Of a stretch of DNA of 64,000 nt, positions 1-8,768 are shown in pieces (the first letter of the stretch is position 1; every line of letters starts with the position of its first letter). The notes under the pieces were generated by a model. It saw only the letters and a list, made by a program, of their open reading frames with translations. It had not been told where the DNA came from and made no database searches. The translations under genes and the position numbers were made by a program. The stretch comes from Streptomyces mirabilis (lineage in GTDB: Bacteria; Actinomycetota; Actinomycetes; Streptomycetales; Streptomycetaceae): the NCBI RefSeq assembly GCF_018310535.1, contig NZ_CP074102.1:6758001-6822000 (forward strand), in the 5' to 3' direction.

Positions 1-1050
1 GTACATCAGGGTGTTCGCGGTGGCGGAGGTGCGGCCGAGGAGCGGGGCCGGAGTCTCGCGCTGGACGGCGGTGTACGCGGCGATCAGGACGCAGGGGAGG
101 CCGAAGCCGATCACTGCGCCGCAGACCAGGGCCACCGCGTCGGACGGGATCGCGCGGAGCGCGACCGCGACCGCCGTGAGGGCGATGCCGTACGCGGCGA
201 AGCGGCGCTCGCCCAGTCGGCGGAGCAGGGGACCCGAGACCAGGCCGATCAGCACCGAGCCGGCGCCTTGGGCGACGTAGAGGAGGCCGACGTACGCGGG
301 GGAGCGGCCAAGACCCTCGGCGACGGCGTAGACCGTGGCGCCGTTGACGCCCGCGAAGAGCATGGTCGTGGCGGCGGCCAGGATCAGTGGCCGGAGTTCC
401 GGGTGGTGCCGGATGTGGCGGATGCCCGCGGCGGTCCGGGCCCGCCAGGCCAAGGAGTCCGGGACGGGCGGGGCTTCGCGGACCCGCAGCAGCGCGTACA
501 GCCCGGCCGCGAGGGCGAACGTCACGGCGTCCAGGACGGCCACCCTCGCACCGCCGTACGCCGCGTACAGGCCCGCCCCGGTCAGCGGAGCCAGGAGCTT
601 CATGCCCTCGCCGGCCGTCATGCGCAGGCCGTTGAAGTCGCCGAGGAGGTGCCTGTCGACTGCCGTGGCCATGAGCGCCGACTCCCCAGCGTCATGGACG
701 ACGCCCGCCGCCCCGTAGAGCAAAAGCACCGTGAAGAGGATCCACAGGCGGTCCCGGGTGGTCACGGCCGACAGCGTCGGCAGGAGCGCGGCCAGGGTCA
801 GGTTCAGGGCGATCAGGAGCGGCCGGCGGCGGGTGCGGTCCGCGAGCACGCCGAGGACGGGGCCGACGAGCGTGGGGGCCCAGAGGGCGAACACGCACAG
901 GGCCGCCAGACCGTTCGAGCCCGTCAGGTCCTTGACCCAGATGCCCGACACCAGCCACATCGCCGACGAGCCGAAGCCCGAGACCACCACTCCGGCCAGG
1001 TACAACCCCGCGTTGCGGTCACCCAGCACACGCGTCACCGTCCATGTCAT
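1..1050 (-). CDS. MFS transporter, C-terminus beyond the window
   Basis: This minus-strand frame is open from an ATG at 1050 to base 1, so only about 350 residues are visible. They are hydrophobic throughout, with a signature loop reading GVLADRTRRRPLL after the second helix, as in major facilitator exporters of the drug-efflux or enterobactin-exporter (EntS) type. A central arginine-rich segment separates the two six-helix halves. The substrate cannot be read. The start is not supported by a strong ribosome site. It is divergent from the next gene with about 160 bases between. Family membership is solid; the precise role is unknown. Confidence 0.8.
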   Translation of the reverse strand, partial: MTWTVTRVLGDRNAGLYLAGVVVSGFGSSAMWLVSGIWVKDLTGSNGLAALCVFALWAPTLVGPVLGVLADRTRRRPLLIALNLTLAALLPTLSAVTTRDRLWILFTVLLLYGAAGVVHDAGESALMATAVDRHLLGDFNGLRMTAGEGMKLLAPLTGAGLYAAYGGARVAVLDAVTFALAAGLYALLRVREAPPVPDSLAWRARTAAGIRHIRHHPELRPLILAAATTMLFAGVNGATVYAVAEGLGRSPAYVGLLYVAQGAGSVLIGLVSGPLLRRLGERRFAAYGIALTAVAVALRAIPSDAVALVCGAVIGFGLPCVLIAAYTAVQRETPAPLLGRTSATANTLMY

Positions 1051-1211
1051 GACAGGTGATCGTGGTTCTAAGGAGGGCGGTCGGGGATCGGGCATCCAAC
1101 CTATCTCCTCGGCCGGGAGCGATGAGTTCCGGGCGCCGTTTCGGTCTGCCTCCGGAGTGGAGTCGCAGAAGAGCCGACGAGCTGAAGAGCTCAAGAGCTG
1201 GGGAGCAGCCG

Positions 1212-1811
1212 ATGACGGACGACCGCACTTTCGACACCTTCGACCTCGGGCCGCAGGCCCTGATCGTGGCGCGCCTCGCGGCGGGGATGACGCAGGAGCA
1301 GCTCGACCGCGCCACGCCCTGTCCCGGGCTCGCGGTGCACAACATGCTCGGGCATCTGGGCGGACTGGCCGTCGCCTTCCGTGACGCCGGGCGCAAGGAC
1401 CTGGGCGTCACGACCGACACCAACCCCGGTTCCGTGGTGCCGGACATCGGGCCCGACTGGCGCGCGACCCTGCCGAAGGCGCTCGACGAGCTCGCCGAGG
1501 CCTGGCGCGACCCGGCCGCGTGGACCGGCGTGACCCGTGCGGGCGGGGTGACGCTGCCGGGCGCGGTCGCCGGGGCCGTGGCCGCCGACGAGCTGGTGGT
1601 GCACGGCTGGGACCTGGCCCGGGCCACCGGCCAGGAGTACGAGCCCGACGAGGTCGCGTTGCGGGCGGCCTACGGCTTCCTCGCCGCCGCGGCCGAGAGT
1701 TCCGGCCCGGGCGGTGGCGTGTTCGGCCCCGTGGTGCCCGTGCCTGACGATGCGCCCTTCCTCGACCGCGTGATCGGCCTCAGCGGCCGCGACCCCGGCT
1801 GGAAGCCGTAG
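1212..1811 (+). CDS. TIGR03086-family (DinB/mycothiol maleylpyruvate isomerase-like) metal-binding protein
   Basis: The product has 199 residues. The N-terminal four-helix bundle carries the TPCPGLAVHNMLGHLGG motif and the C-terminal half carries DELVVHGWDLARATG. Both are hallmarks of the TIGR03086 family, related to DinB and to mycothiol-dependent maleylpyruvate isomerase; the conserved histidines are expected to bind a divalent metal. The ATG at 1212 was chosen because GGGAG lies about 7 bases upstream and family homology begins there, although the frame is open earlier. Members are cytosolic and mostly uncharacterised, perhaps thiol-dependent transferases. It stands alone. Confidence 0.75.
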   Translation: MTDDRTFDTFDLGPQALIVARLAAGMTQEQLDRATPCPGLAVHNMLGHLGGLAVAFRDAGRKDLGVTTDTNPGSVVPDIGPDWRATLPKALDELAEAWRDPAAWTGVTRAGGVTLPGAVAGAVAADELVVHGWDLARATGQEYEPDEVALRAAYGFLAAAAESSGPGGGVFGPVVPVPDDAPFLDRVIGLSGRDPGWKP

Positions 1812-1857
1812 CCCCGCCTCGCCAAAGACCACGGGAGCCTCGCGGCGCGGAAACGGG

Positions 1858-1975
1858 GTGCCGTGCGGAGCGAGGTGGGGTGCTGTGCGGAAGTGAAGTT
1901 ACGTGCGGTGCGGGAGTGAAGTGCCGTGCGGAAGCGGAATGCCGTGCGGTGCGGAAGCGAGGCGCCGGGGCGGAG
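1858..1975. repeat. cluster of five imperfect 19-22 bp direct repeats
   Basis: Between the TIGR03086 gene and the GntR gene, units close to GTGCCGTGCGGAAGCGAAG recur at about 1858, 1879, 1901, 1920 and 1938, with one or two changes each. The whole 1812-2231 gap holds no convincing gene. Besides this array it contains only the putative operator and promoter near 2168-2190. The array could be a slippage product or a multisite binding region; nothing in the sequence decides between them. Confidence 0.6.
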
Positions 1976-2167
1976 GCGTCTTGTGGCGCCGAAGCGGGCC
2001 CCGGCGCCTTCGCCATGTTGCACATGCACATCCTCTCTTTCGTGCACGGACCGGCGTGCGGTGTGCGCACCCCGTCCGCGCCCCGACGACCTGCCCCCGT
2101 CGGTCACTCCAACTTCTTTTGTCGGAAGCGTTGACGAAACACGGCTGCGCTCCTACCTTCAACGCGT

Positions 2168-2190
2168 CGTACTTCGTACGTCATATATGA
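2168..2190. promoter_or_regulatory. putative GntR operator: adjacent palindromes
   Basis: An inverted repeat CGTAC-TTC-GTACG (2168-2180) is followed at once by the perfect 10-bp palindrome TCATATATGA (2181-2190). Both lie about 40-60 bases before the GntR start. FCD-type GntR proteins often bind short AT-centred palindromes in their own promoters, so autoregulation is inferred; no binding evidence exists here. Confidence 0.4.
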
Positions 2191-2231
2191 GACGCGATAC
2201 ACGAGATCAGATACAGATCCGAGAGGCGCGC

Positions 2232-2888
2232 ATGACCTCTGTGCCCATTCCGATCCCGTCCCGCACGCAGTTCGTGCTGGAGGGGATCAAACACCGCATC
2301 CTCACCGGGCAGTTGACCCCGGGACAGGCCCTGGTCGAGACCGAGCTCGCCGCACAGTTCGGGGTGTCGAAGACGCCCGTGCGTGAGGCGCTGAAGACCC
2401 TGGCCGGTACCGGACTCGTCGTGATGAACCAGTACAAGGGCGTCACGGTGCGCATGGTGGACGCGGACATGGCGCGCGAGGTGTACGACGTGCGGCTGCT
2501 GCTGGAGCCGGAGGCGCTGCGGCGGACCGTACGGCGCGAGGCGTCACTCGACGCCGCGCGCGACGCGCTGACCCGCGCCGACGACGCCTCCGACACCGCC
2601 GAACGCTCGCTCGCCAACCGGGAGTTCCACCGCGCCCTGTACGTCTCCTGCGGCAACCCGCTGCTCGGCCGGATGCTCGACGAAGTGCGTGACCAGGCCG
2701 CTCTCGTGTCGGCGGTCGCCTGGGCCGCCGACCCGTCCTGGGAGCGCGAGGCCAGCGAGCACCGGGAGATCCTGCGCCTCGCCCTCGACGGTGACTGCGA
2801 CGGCGCGGCCCGCGCGCTGCACGCCCACATCGAGTCGTTCGTGCGACGGGCCTTCCCCGCGGCCCAGGAAGAGGTTGGACAGGAATGA
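2232..2888 (+). CDS. GntR-family (FadR/FCD subfamily) transcriptional regulator
   Basis: The product has 218 residues. The N-terminal winged helix-turn-helix (about residues 12-75) reads LVETELAAQFGVSKTPVREA, the classic GntR recognition region. The all-helical FCD effector domain follows (about 80-210), with the usual acid and histidine ligands (FHRAL, EHREILRLA). FCD domains sense organic or sugar acids, often through a metal. It overlaps the next gene by ATGA at 2885, so it is co-translated with a DapA-family lyase and a sugar-acid dehydratase. It most likely represses or activates this sugar-acid operon. The ATG at 2232 fits the length of the family. Confidence 0.9.
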   Translation: MTSVPIPIPSRTQFVLEGIKHRILTGQLTPGQALVETELAAQFGVSKTPVREALKTLAGTGLVVMNQYKGVTVRMVDADMAREVYDVRLLLEPEALRRTVRREASLDAARDALTRADDASDTAERSLANREFHRALYVSCGNPLLGRMLDEVRDQAALVSAVAWAADPSWEREASEHREILRLALDGDCDGAARALHAHIESFVRRAFPAAQEEVGQE

Positions 2889-3793
2889 CAGCGACGTACG
2901 AGACCCAGCGGGCGGCGCTCGCCGAGGTCGTGGCGATCCCCGTGACCCCCTTCACGGAGGACGGGACGATCGACGGCGACACCCACCGGGCCCTGCTGCG
3001 TCGGCTGCTCGACGGCGGCATCCGCACCCTCACCCCGAACGGCAACACCGGTGAGTTCTACGCCCTGACCCCCGAAGAGCGGCAGCTCGTCACCGAGTTG
3101 ACGATCGACGAGGCCGGCGACCGCGCCACCGTCCTGGTCGGCGTCGGACACGACGTGCCGACCGCCGTCGCCTCCGCCCGGCACGCCCGGGAGCTCGGGG
3201 CGCAGATGGTGATGGTCCATCAGCCCGTGCACCCCTACGTCTCGGAAGGCGGCTGGGTCGACTACCACCGGGCCATCGCCGAGGCCGTGCCGGAACTGGG
3301 CGTCGTGCCCTACATCCGCAACCCGGTGCTGCCCGGCGCCCGGCTCGCCGACCTCGCCGACGTCTGCCCGAATGTGATCGGCGTGAAGTACGCCGTCCCG
3401 GACGCGGCCCGCTTCGCCGCCTTCGCCCGGGACGCGGGGCTCGACCGGTTCGTGTGGGTCGCGGGCCTCGCCGAACCGTACGCCCCGTCGTACTTCTCGG
3501 CCGGTGCCACGGGCTTCACCTCGGGCCTCGTGAACGTAGCCCCGGCCGTCTCCCTGAACATGATCGAAGCGCTCCGAGCCGGTGACTACCCGGCCGCCAT
3601 GAAGGTCTGGGAGCAGATCCGCCGCTTCGAGGAGCTGCGCGCGGCGAACACCTCCGCCAACAACGTCACCGTGGTCAAGGAGGCCCTCGCCTCGCTCGGC
3701 CTGTGCCGCCGCGAGGTCCGCCCGCCGAGCAGGGAGCTGCCCGACTCCGAGCGCGCGGAAGTCGCCGCCATCGCCGCGGGGTGGTCCATATGA
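2885..3793 (+). CDS. DapA-family (dihydrodipicolinate synthase-like) lyase/dehydratase, probably 2-keto-3-deoxy sugar acid
   Basis: This 302-residue TIM-barrel class I aldolase has Schiff-base Lys168 in VIGVKYAVPD, the partner Tyr143 in VPYIRNP and the GNTGEFYAL loop at residues 53-61. True DapA has a different substrate loop, and the context is catabolic: it is overlapped on both sides by the GntR regulator and an IlvD/Edd dehydratase. The best reading is 2-keto-3-deoxy-L-arabonate (or -pentonate) dehydratase yielding alpha-ketoglutaric semialdehyde. A 5-keto-4-deoxyglucarate dehydratase or a KDG-type aldolase is the main alternative. Confidence 0.8.
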   Translation: MTATYETQRAALAEVVAIPVTPFTEDGTIDGDTHRALLRRLLDGGIRTLTPNGNTGEFYALTPEERQLVTELTIDEAGDRATVLVGVGHDVPTAVASARHARELGAQMVMVHQPVHPYVSEGGWVDYHRAIAEAVPELGVVPYIRNPVLPGARLADLADVCPNVIGVKYAVPDAARFAAFARDAGLDRFVWVAGLAEPYAPSYFSAGATGFTSGLVNVAPAVSLNMIEALRAGDYPAAMKVWEQIRRFEELRAANTSANNVTVVKEALASLGLCRREVRPPSRELPDSERAEVAAIAAGWSI

Positions 3794-5532
3794 GCCAGGG
3801 AGGAAAGGAGCCGAAGCGCCCCGAGGAGCTCCGGAGCCATCAGTGGTACGGCACCGACGGACTGCGCTCCTTCAGCCATCGGGCCCGCACCCGCCAGCTC
3901 GGGTACCTGCCCGAGGAGCACCTCGGCAAGCCGGTCATCGCGATCCTGAACACCTGGTCCGACATCAACCCCTGTCACGTCCATCTGCGCGACCGCGCGC
4001 AGGCCGTGAAGCGGGGGGTGTGGCAGGCCGGGGGCTTCCCGCTCGAATTCCCGGTCTCCACCCTCAGTGAGACCTTCCAGAAGCCGACCCCGATGCTCTA
4101 CCGCAACCTGCTGGCGATGGAGACCGAGGAACTGCTGCGCTCGTATCCCGTCGACGGCGCCGTACTGATGGGCGGCTGCGACAAGTCCACGCCCGCCCTG
4201 CTCATGGGCGCCACGTCCGTCGACCTGCCGGCGGTCTTCGTGCCCGCCGGGCCGATGCTGCCCGGTCACTGGCGGGGCGAGGTCCTCGGTTCCGGCACCG
4301 ACATGTGGAAGTACTGGGACGACAAGCGCGCCGGACTCATCGGCGACTGCGAGATGACCGAGCTGGAGAGCGGGCTCGCGCGGTCGCCGGGGCACTGCAT
4401 GACCATGGGTACGGCGTCCACGCTGACGGCCGCCGCCGAGGTGCTCGGGGTGACCGTGCCCGGGGCGTCCAGCATCCCCGCCGTCGACTCCGGGCACGAC
4501 CGGATGGCGGCCGCGGCGGGCCTGAGGATCGTCGAACTCGTCCGCCAGGACCGGAAGCTGTCCGACATCCTCACCGCGGACGCGTTCGAGGACGCGGTGA
4601 CGACCGTCCTCGGGCTCGGCGGCTCCACCAACGCCGTGATCCATCTGATCGCCATGGCGGGCCGCGCGGGTGTCACCCTCACGCTCGACGACTTCGACCG
4701 GATCGCGCGGACCGTGCCGGTGCTCGCGAACGTCCGGCCTGGCGGCCAGAAGTACCTCATGGAGGACTTCCACTTCGCCGGCGGTCTGCCCGGGTTCCTC
4801 TCGCGGATCACCGATCTGCTGCACCTGGACCGGCCGACGGTGTCGTACGACAGCATGGGGGAGCAGCTGGCCGGCGCCCAGGTGCACGACGACGACGTCA
4901 TCCGCACCCGGCACAACCCGGTCGCGGCCGAGGGCGGAGTCGCCGTGCTGCGCGGCAACCTCTGCCCCGACGGAGCCGTCATCAAGCACATCGCCGCCGA
5001 GCCGCACCTGCTCAAGCACACCGGTCCCGCGGTCGTCTTCGACGACTACAAGACCATGCAGCGGACCATCAACGACCCGTCGCTCGGCATCACGGCGGAC
5101 AGCGTGCTGGTGCTGCGGGGCTCCGGGCCCAAGGGCGGTCCCGGCATGCCGGAGTACGGGATGCTGCCCATCCCCGACCATCTGCTGAAGCAGGGTGTAC
5201 GGGACATGGTGCGGATCTCCGACGCCCGGATGAGCGGCACGAGTTACGGCGCCTGTGTGCTGCACGTGGCGCCCGAGTCGCACATCGGCGGACCGCTCGC
5301 CCTGGTACGCACCGGGGACACGATCACCCTCGACGTCGAGGCACGGTCGCTCCAGCTCAACGTGGACGACGAGGAGTTGGAGCGGCGCAGGGCGGAGTGG
5401 ACGGCGCCGCCCGAACGGTACGAGCGCGGGTACGGGGCGCTCTACAACGAGCAGATCACCCAGGCGGACACCGGCTGCGACTTCGCGTTCCTGGCCCGGC
5501 CGGGGAAGGTGCCGGACCCGTACGCGGGCTGA
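3790..5532 (+). CDS. IlvD/Edd-family sugar-acid dehydratase, L-arabonate/D-xylonate type
   Basis: The product has 580 residues. Three cysteines fit the [2Fe-2S] ligands of pentonate dehydratases: Cys62 (SDINPC), Cys130 (MGGCDKSTP) and Cys203 (GHCMTMGTAST). The catalytic-serine region RISDARMSGTSYG is near residue 480. The opening RSHQWYG and GLRSFSHRARTRQLGY resemble L-arabonate and xylonate dehydratases more than amino-acid IlvD. It removes water from an aldonate to give 2-keto-3-deoxypentonate, which the upstream DapA-like enzyme would use. It starts by ATGA overlap at 3790. The exact sugar is inferred. Confidence 0.85.
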   Translation: MSQGGKEPKRPEELRSHQWYGTDGLRSFSHRARTRQLGYLPEEHLGKPVIAILNTWSDINPCHVHLRDRAQAVKRGVWQAGGFPLEFPVSTLSETFQKPTPMLYRNLLAMETEELLRSYPVDGAVLMGGCDKSTPALLMGATSVDLPAVFVPAGPMLPGHWRGEVLGSGTDMWKYWDDKRAGLIGDCEMTELESGLARSPGHCMTMGTASTLTAAAEVLGVTVPGASSIPAVDSGHDRMAAAAGLRIVELVRQDRKLSDILTADAFEDAVTTVLGLGGSTNAVIHLIAMAGRAGVTLTLDDFDRIARTVPVLANVRPGGQKYLMEDFHFAGGLPGFLSRITDLLHLDRPTVSYDSMGEQLAGAQVHDDDVIRTRHNPVAAEGGVAVLRGNLCPDGAVIKHIAAEPHLLKHTGPAVVFDDYKTMQRTINDPSLGITADSVLVLRGSGPKGGPGMPEYGMLPIPDHLLKQGVRDMVRISDARMSGTSYGACVLHVAPESHIGGPLALVRTGDTITLDVEARSLQLNVDDEELERRRAEWTAPPERYERGYGALYNEQITQADTGCDFAFLARPGKVPDPYAG

Positions 5533-5586
5533 GCGTGCCCGCGAGGGCCGCCCCTCTTCGAGTCCCTCCTGATCGACATCTCGAAA

Positions 5587-5667
5587 AGCAAGCAGTGATC
5601 AGCAAACAGCAAGCGCTTCACCCATGTGTACGTAGCAAGCGCTTCCTATCGGTACAGCAAGCGCTCC
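5587..5667. promoter_or_regulatory. cluster of LacI-type operator repeats before the sugar ABC operon
   Basis: AGCAAGCGCTTC occurs at 5608-5619 and 5634-5645. AGCAAGCGCTCC is at 5656-5667 and a weaker AGCAAGCAGTGA at 5587-5598. The core AAGCGCTT is an 8-bp palindrome with the central CG typical of LacI-family operators. No LacI-family gene lies in the window, so the regulator would be encoded elsewhere. The last copy ends 28 bases before the permease ATG. Confidence 0.65.
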
Positions 5668-5695
5668 ACGGCACCCGCCAGAACGGAGAACAGTC

Positions 5696-6631
5696 ATGGC
5701 CCAAGCCGCAGTCGTGGCGAAACAGCCCGCGCCACCCCGGCGGCGCCGTGGCTCGGCGACGCCCCGCAAGCTCCCGTATCTGCTGATCGCCCCGGCGGGC
5801 CTGCTGATGCTGGGCTTCATCGCCTACCCGGTCATCAGCGTCTTCTACTACAGCCTGCAGAACTACAACCCCACCAAACCGTGGCGCAACGGCTTCGCGG
5901 GCCTCGACAACTTCACCCACGCCTTCACCAGCGACCCCCAGTTCTGGGACACGCTGACCTTCAGCGCCAAGTGGGTCTTCGTCGAGGTCGGCCTGCAACT
6001 GCTCTTCGGGCTCGCGCTCGCGCTGATCGTCAACCAGACCTTCGTGGGACGGGCCGTCGGCCGCGCGCTGGTCTTCTCGCCCTGGGCCGTCTCCGGTGTG
6101 CTGACCTCCGCGATCTGGGTGCTGCTCTACAACTCCCAGACCGGCATCACCCGTTACCTGGCCGACGCGGGCATCGGCCAGTACGGCACCAGCTGGCTGT
6201 CGGACACCTCCACCGTCTTCCCGGCGGCCGTGGTCGCTGACCTGTGGCGCGGTGTCCCCTTCTTCGCGATTTTGATCCTCGCCGACCTCCAGTCCGTCTC
6301 CAAGGACCTGTACGAGGCCGCCGAGGTCGACGGTGCCAGCCGCTTCAAGCAGTTCCTGCACATCACACTGCCGCACCTGAAGGACGCCATCATCCTGTCC
6401 ACGCTGCTGCGCGCGGTCTGGGAGTTCAACAACGTCGACCTGCTCTACACGCTGACGGGCGGTGGTCCCGCGGGCGAGACGACGACCCTCCCGCTCTACA
6501 TCGCCAACACCAGCGTCGACGCCCACAACTTCGGCTACGCGTCCGCCCTCACCACGGTCGCGTTCGTGATTCTGCTCTTCTGTTCGGTCGTCTATCTGCG
6601 ACTGAGCAAGTTCGGAGGCGGGGACAAGTGA
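5696..6631 (+). CDS. sugar ABC transporter permease (MalF/CUT1 type)
   Basis: This 311-residue inner-membrane protein has about six transmembrane helices and the inner-membrane-component motif near residues 205-225 (EAAEVDGASRFKQFLHITLP), which contacts the ATPase. A basic cytosolic N-terminus precedes the first helix (KLPYLLIAPAGLLMLGF). It is the first gene of a tightly overlapping operon with a second permease, oxidoreductase, DUF6807 protein and GH43. No ATPase gene is present; in Streptomyces such importers commonly share MsiK. RBS GGAG at 5685-5688. The substrate is probably a pectin- or arabinan-derived oligosaccharide, inferred from neighbours. Confidence 0.92.
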   Translation: MAQAAVVAKQPAPPRRRRGSATPRKLPYLLIAPAGLLMLGFIAYPVISVFYYSLQNYNPTKPWRNGFAGLDNFTHAFTSDPQFWDTLTFSAKWVFVEVGLQLLFGLALALIVNQTFVGRAVGRALVFSPWAVSGVLTSAIWVLLYNSQTGITRYLADAGIGQYGTSWLSDTSTVFPAAVVADLWRGVPFFAILILADLQSVSKDLYEAAEVDGASRFKQFLHITLPHLKDAIILSTLLRAVWEFNNVDLLYTLTGGGPAGETTTLPLYIANTSVDAHNFGYASALTTVAFVILLFCSVVYLRLSKFGGGDK

Positions 6632-7530
6632 TCACCAAGGACGCCACGATCAGCGCCCCCGCGGCGCCCGCCCCGCTCGCCGAGGAACCCCGGGAGCGCC
6701 CGGGGAGGAAGCGCCGCGCCTGGGACGAGGTCCCGCGCCGGCACATCTACCTCCCGCTCTCCATCTACCTCCTCTTCACTCTGATCCCCTTCTACTGGAT
6801 CCTGCTCTTCGCGCTCCGCCCGGCCGGCTCGACCTCGCTCGTGCCGTGGCCCATGACCTTCGAGCACTTCGACAAGGTGTGGAACGACCGCAGCTTCGGG
6901 ACCTACTTCCAGAACAGCGTGCTCATCGCCGTCGCCACGCTGGTGATGACGACCCTCGTCGCCCTCGCCGGCGGGTACGCCCTGGCCCGCTTCGACTTCA
7001 GGATCAAGCGCGGCTTCATGCTGGCGCTGCTCTGCTCCCAGTTCGTGCCGGGCGCGCTGCTCCTGGTCCCGCTCTTCCAGATCTTCGCCAAGCTCCAGAT
7101 GATCAACTCGCTGGGCAGCGTCATCATCGCCGAGACGGTCTTCCAGCTGCCGCTGTCGATGATCCTCATCAGCGGGTTCATCAGGAACGTCCCGTACTCG
7201 CTCGAAGAGGCCGCCTGGGTCGACGGCTGCGACCGCTTCACCGCCTTCCGGATCGTCGTCCTGCCCCTGCTGCGGCCCGGGCTGATCGCCGTCGGCTCCT
7301 TCGCCTTCGTGCACGCCTGGAACCACTTCCTGTTCGCTCTGATGTTCCTCAGCGACCAGAGCAAGCAGACCATCCCCGTCGGCCTCAACACGCTGATGAG
7401 CTCCGACAGCGTCGACCTGGGCGCGCTCGCCGCGGGCGGCATCATCGCGGCCGTCCCCGTCGTCATCGTCTTCGCCTTCATCCAGAAGTGGCTGATCACC
7501 GGGTTCAGCGCGGGGGCGGTGAAGGGATGA
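6628..7530 (+). CDS. sugar ABC transporter permease (MalG/CUT1 type)
   Basis: This 300-residue partner permease has six predicted helices and the EAA loop EEAAWVDGCDRFTAFRIVVLP about 100 residues from the C-terminus. GTG at 6628 overlaps the stop of the first permease (GTGA), giving translational coupling. The N-terminal 35 residues are a charged, proline-rich cytosolic tail. It forms the heterodimeric channel with the preceding gene and depends on an ATPase encoded elsewhere. Confidence 0.92.
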   Translation: MITKDATISAPAAPAPLAEEPRERPGRKRRAWDEVPRRHIYLPLSIYLLFTLIPFYWILLFALRPAGSTSLVPWPMTFEHFDKVWNDRSFGTYFQNSVLIAVATLVMTTLVALAGGYALARFDFRIKRGFMLALLCSQFVPGALLLVPLFQIFAKLQMINSLGSVIIAETVFQLPLSMILISGFIRNVPYSLEEAAWVDGCDRFTAFRIVVLPLLRPGLIAVGSFAFVHAWNHFLFALMFLSDQSKQTIPVGLNTLMSSDSVDLGALAAGGIIAAVPVVIVFAFIQKWLITGFSAGAVKG

Positions 7531-8768
7531 GGGCCGCCGAGGAATTCCCGTCGAGCACGTCCACCGGACAACTGCCGCTGCCCGTCGTTCTCGCGGGTGC
7601 GCGCGGTCACGGCCGTTGGCACCTGGAGAACATCCGTCGGCTCCAGGCCAAGGGGCTCGTACGGCTGGCGGGCATCTGCGAGCTGACCCCGCTCGGCGCA
7701 GAGGAACTGAACGGGCAAACGGTCGAGCAGTCGGCCGACTTCGGCGCCCTCCTCGACTCCACCGGCGCCGCGATCGCCGTGATCTGCACGCCCATCCCCA
7801 CCCACACCGACCTGGCGCTGATCGCCGCGGGCAAGGGCGTACACCTGCTGCTGGAGAAGCCGCCCGCGCCGTCGTACGCCGAGTTCCGCCGGATGGCCGA
7901 CGGGGTCGCCGCGGCCGGGGTCGTCTGCCAGATCGGCTTCCAGTCGCTCGGTTCGCACGCCGTGCCCGCGATCCGGAAGCTGATCGCGCAGGGGGTGATC
8001 GGCCAGGTGGCCGGGATCGGCGGGGCGGGCGCCTGGGCGCGCGACGAGGCGTACTACCGGCGGGCGCCGTGGGCGGGCAAGCGCCGTCTGAACGGCGTGG
8101 ACGTGATCGACGGGGCGCTCACCAACCCCCTCGCGCACGCCGTCGCCACCGCCCTGGCGCTCAACGGATCCACCCGCGCCGAGGACGTCACCGCGATCGA
8201 GACCGAGCTGCAGCACGCCAACGACATCGAGTCCGACGACACGTCCTGCGTACGCATCACCACCCCGCGGGGCCGGGTCACCGTCGCCGCCACGCTCTGT
8301 GCCGAGCGGCCCGGCGAACCGTACGTCCTGGTGCACGGCAGCAGCGGCCGGATCACCTTCTGGTACAAGCAGGACCGGGTGCTGGTGCAGCGGTCCGGGC
8401 ACGGCCCGGAGGAGATCGAGTACGGCCGCACGGACCTGCTGGAGAACCTGGTCGCGCATATGACGGAGGGTGCCGGACTGCTGGTCGCGCCGGATACGAC
8501 GGGTGCCTTCATGAAGGTGGTGGAGGCGATCCGGCAGGCGCCGGACCCGCTCGCGCTGCCCGCCGACGCCTGGGAGCCGCTTCCCGAGGAGAACCGCAGG
8601 GTCGTGCCCGGCATCGACGGACTCGTCGCGGCCGCCGCCGACACCCTCGCCCTCTACTCCGAGCTCGGCGCCTCCTGGGCCCGGCCGAACCGGTTCCCGA
8701 ACGACGTGCCGAGCGACGTCCCGAACAAAGCCGCGAACAAGGTGGGAAGCGAGGTGAGCACCCCATGA
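7527..8768 (+). CDS. Gfo/Idh/MocA-family NAD(P)-dependent sugar oxidoreductase
   Basis: The product has 413 residues. The N-terminal Rossmann fold begins PVVLAGARGHGRWHLENIRR, a GxxxHG variant of the family's GxGxxG. It carries the conserved LLEKPPAPSYAEF motif, where the EKP lysine is catalytic in this family. Members oxidise or epimerise sugars and cyclitols. An ATGA overlap at 7527 couples it to the permease, and its own end overlaps the DUF6807 gene. It probably processes the imported sugar; the substrate is unknown. The first ~12 residues before PVVLAG are non-conserved. Confidence 0.88.
   Translation: MRAAEEFPSSTSTGQLPLPVVLAGARGHGRWHLENIRRLQAKGLVRLAGICELTPLGAEELNGQTVEQSADFGALLDSTGAAIAVICTPIPTHTDLALIAAGKGVHLLLEKPPAPSYAEFRRMADGVAAAGVVCQIGFQSLGSHAVPAIRKLIAQGVIGQVAGIGGAGAWARDEAYYRRAPWAGKRRLNGVDVIDGALTNPLAHAVATALALNGSTRAEDVTAIETELQHANDIESDDTSCVRITTPRGRVTVAATLCAERPGEPYVLVHGSSGRITFWYKQDRVLVQRSGHGPEEIEYGRTDLLENLVAHMTEGAGLLVAPDTTGAFMKVVEAIRQAPDPLALPADAWEPLPEENRRVVPGIDGLVAAAADTLALYSELGASWARPNRFPNDVPSDVPNKAANKVGSEVSTP

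Noticed and set aside
1812..2231. Plus-strand frames through the repeat array joined to the GntR gene
   Set aside because: The extension is formed by the repeats (Arg/Cys/Gly-rich) and precedes the normal GntR start; it also lies over the probable operator.
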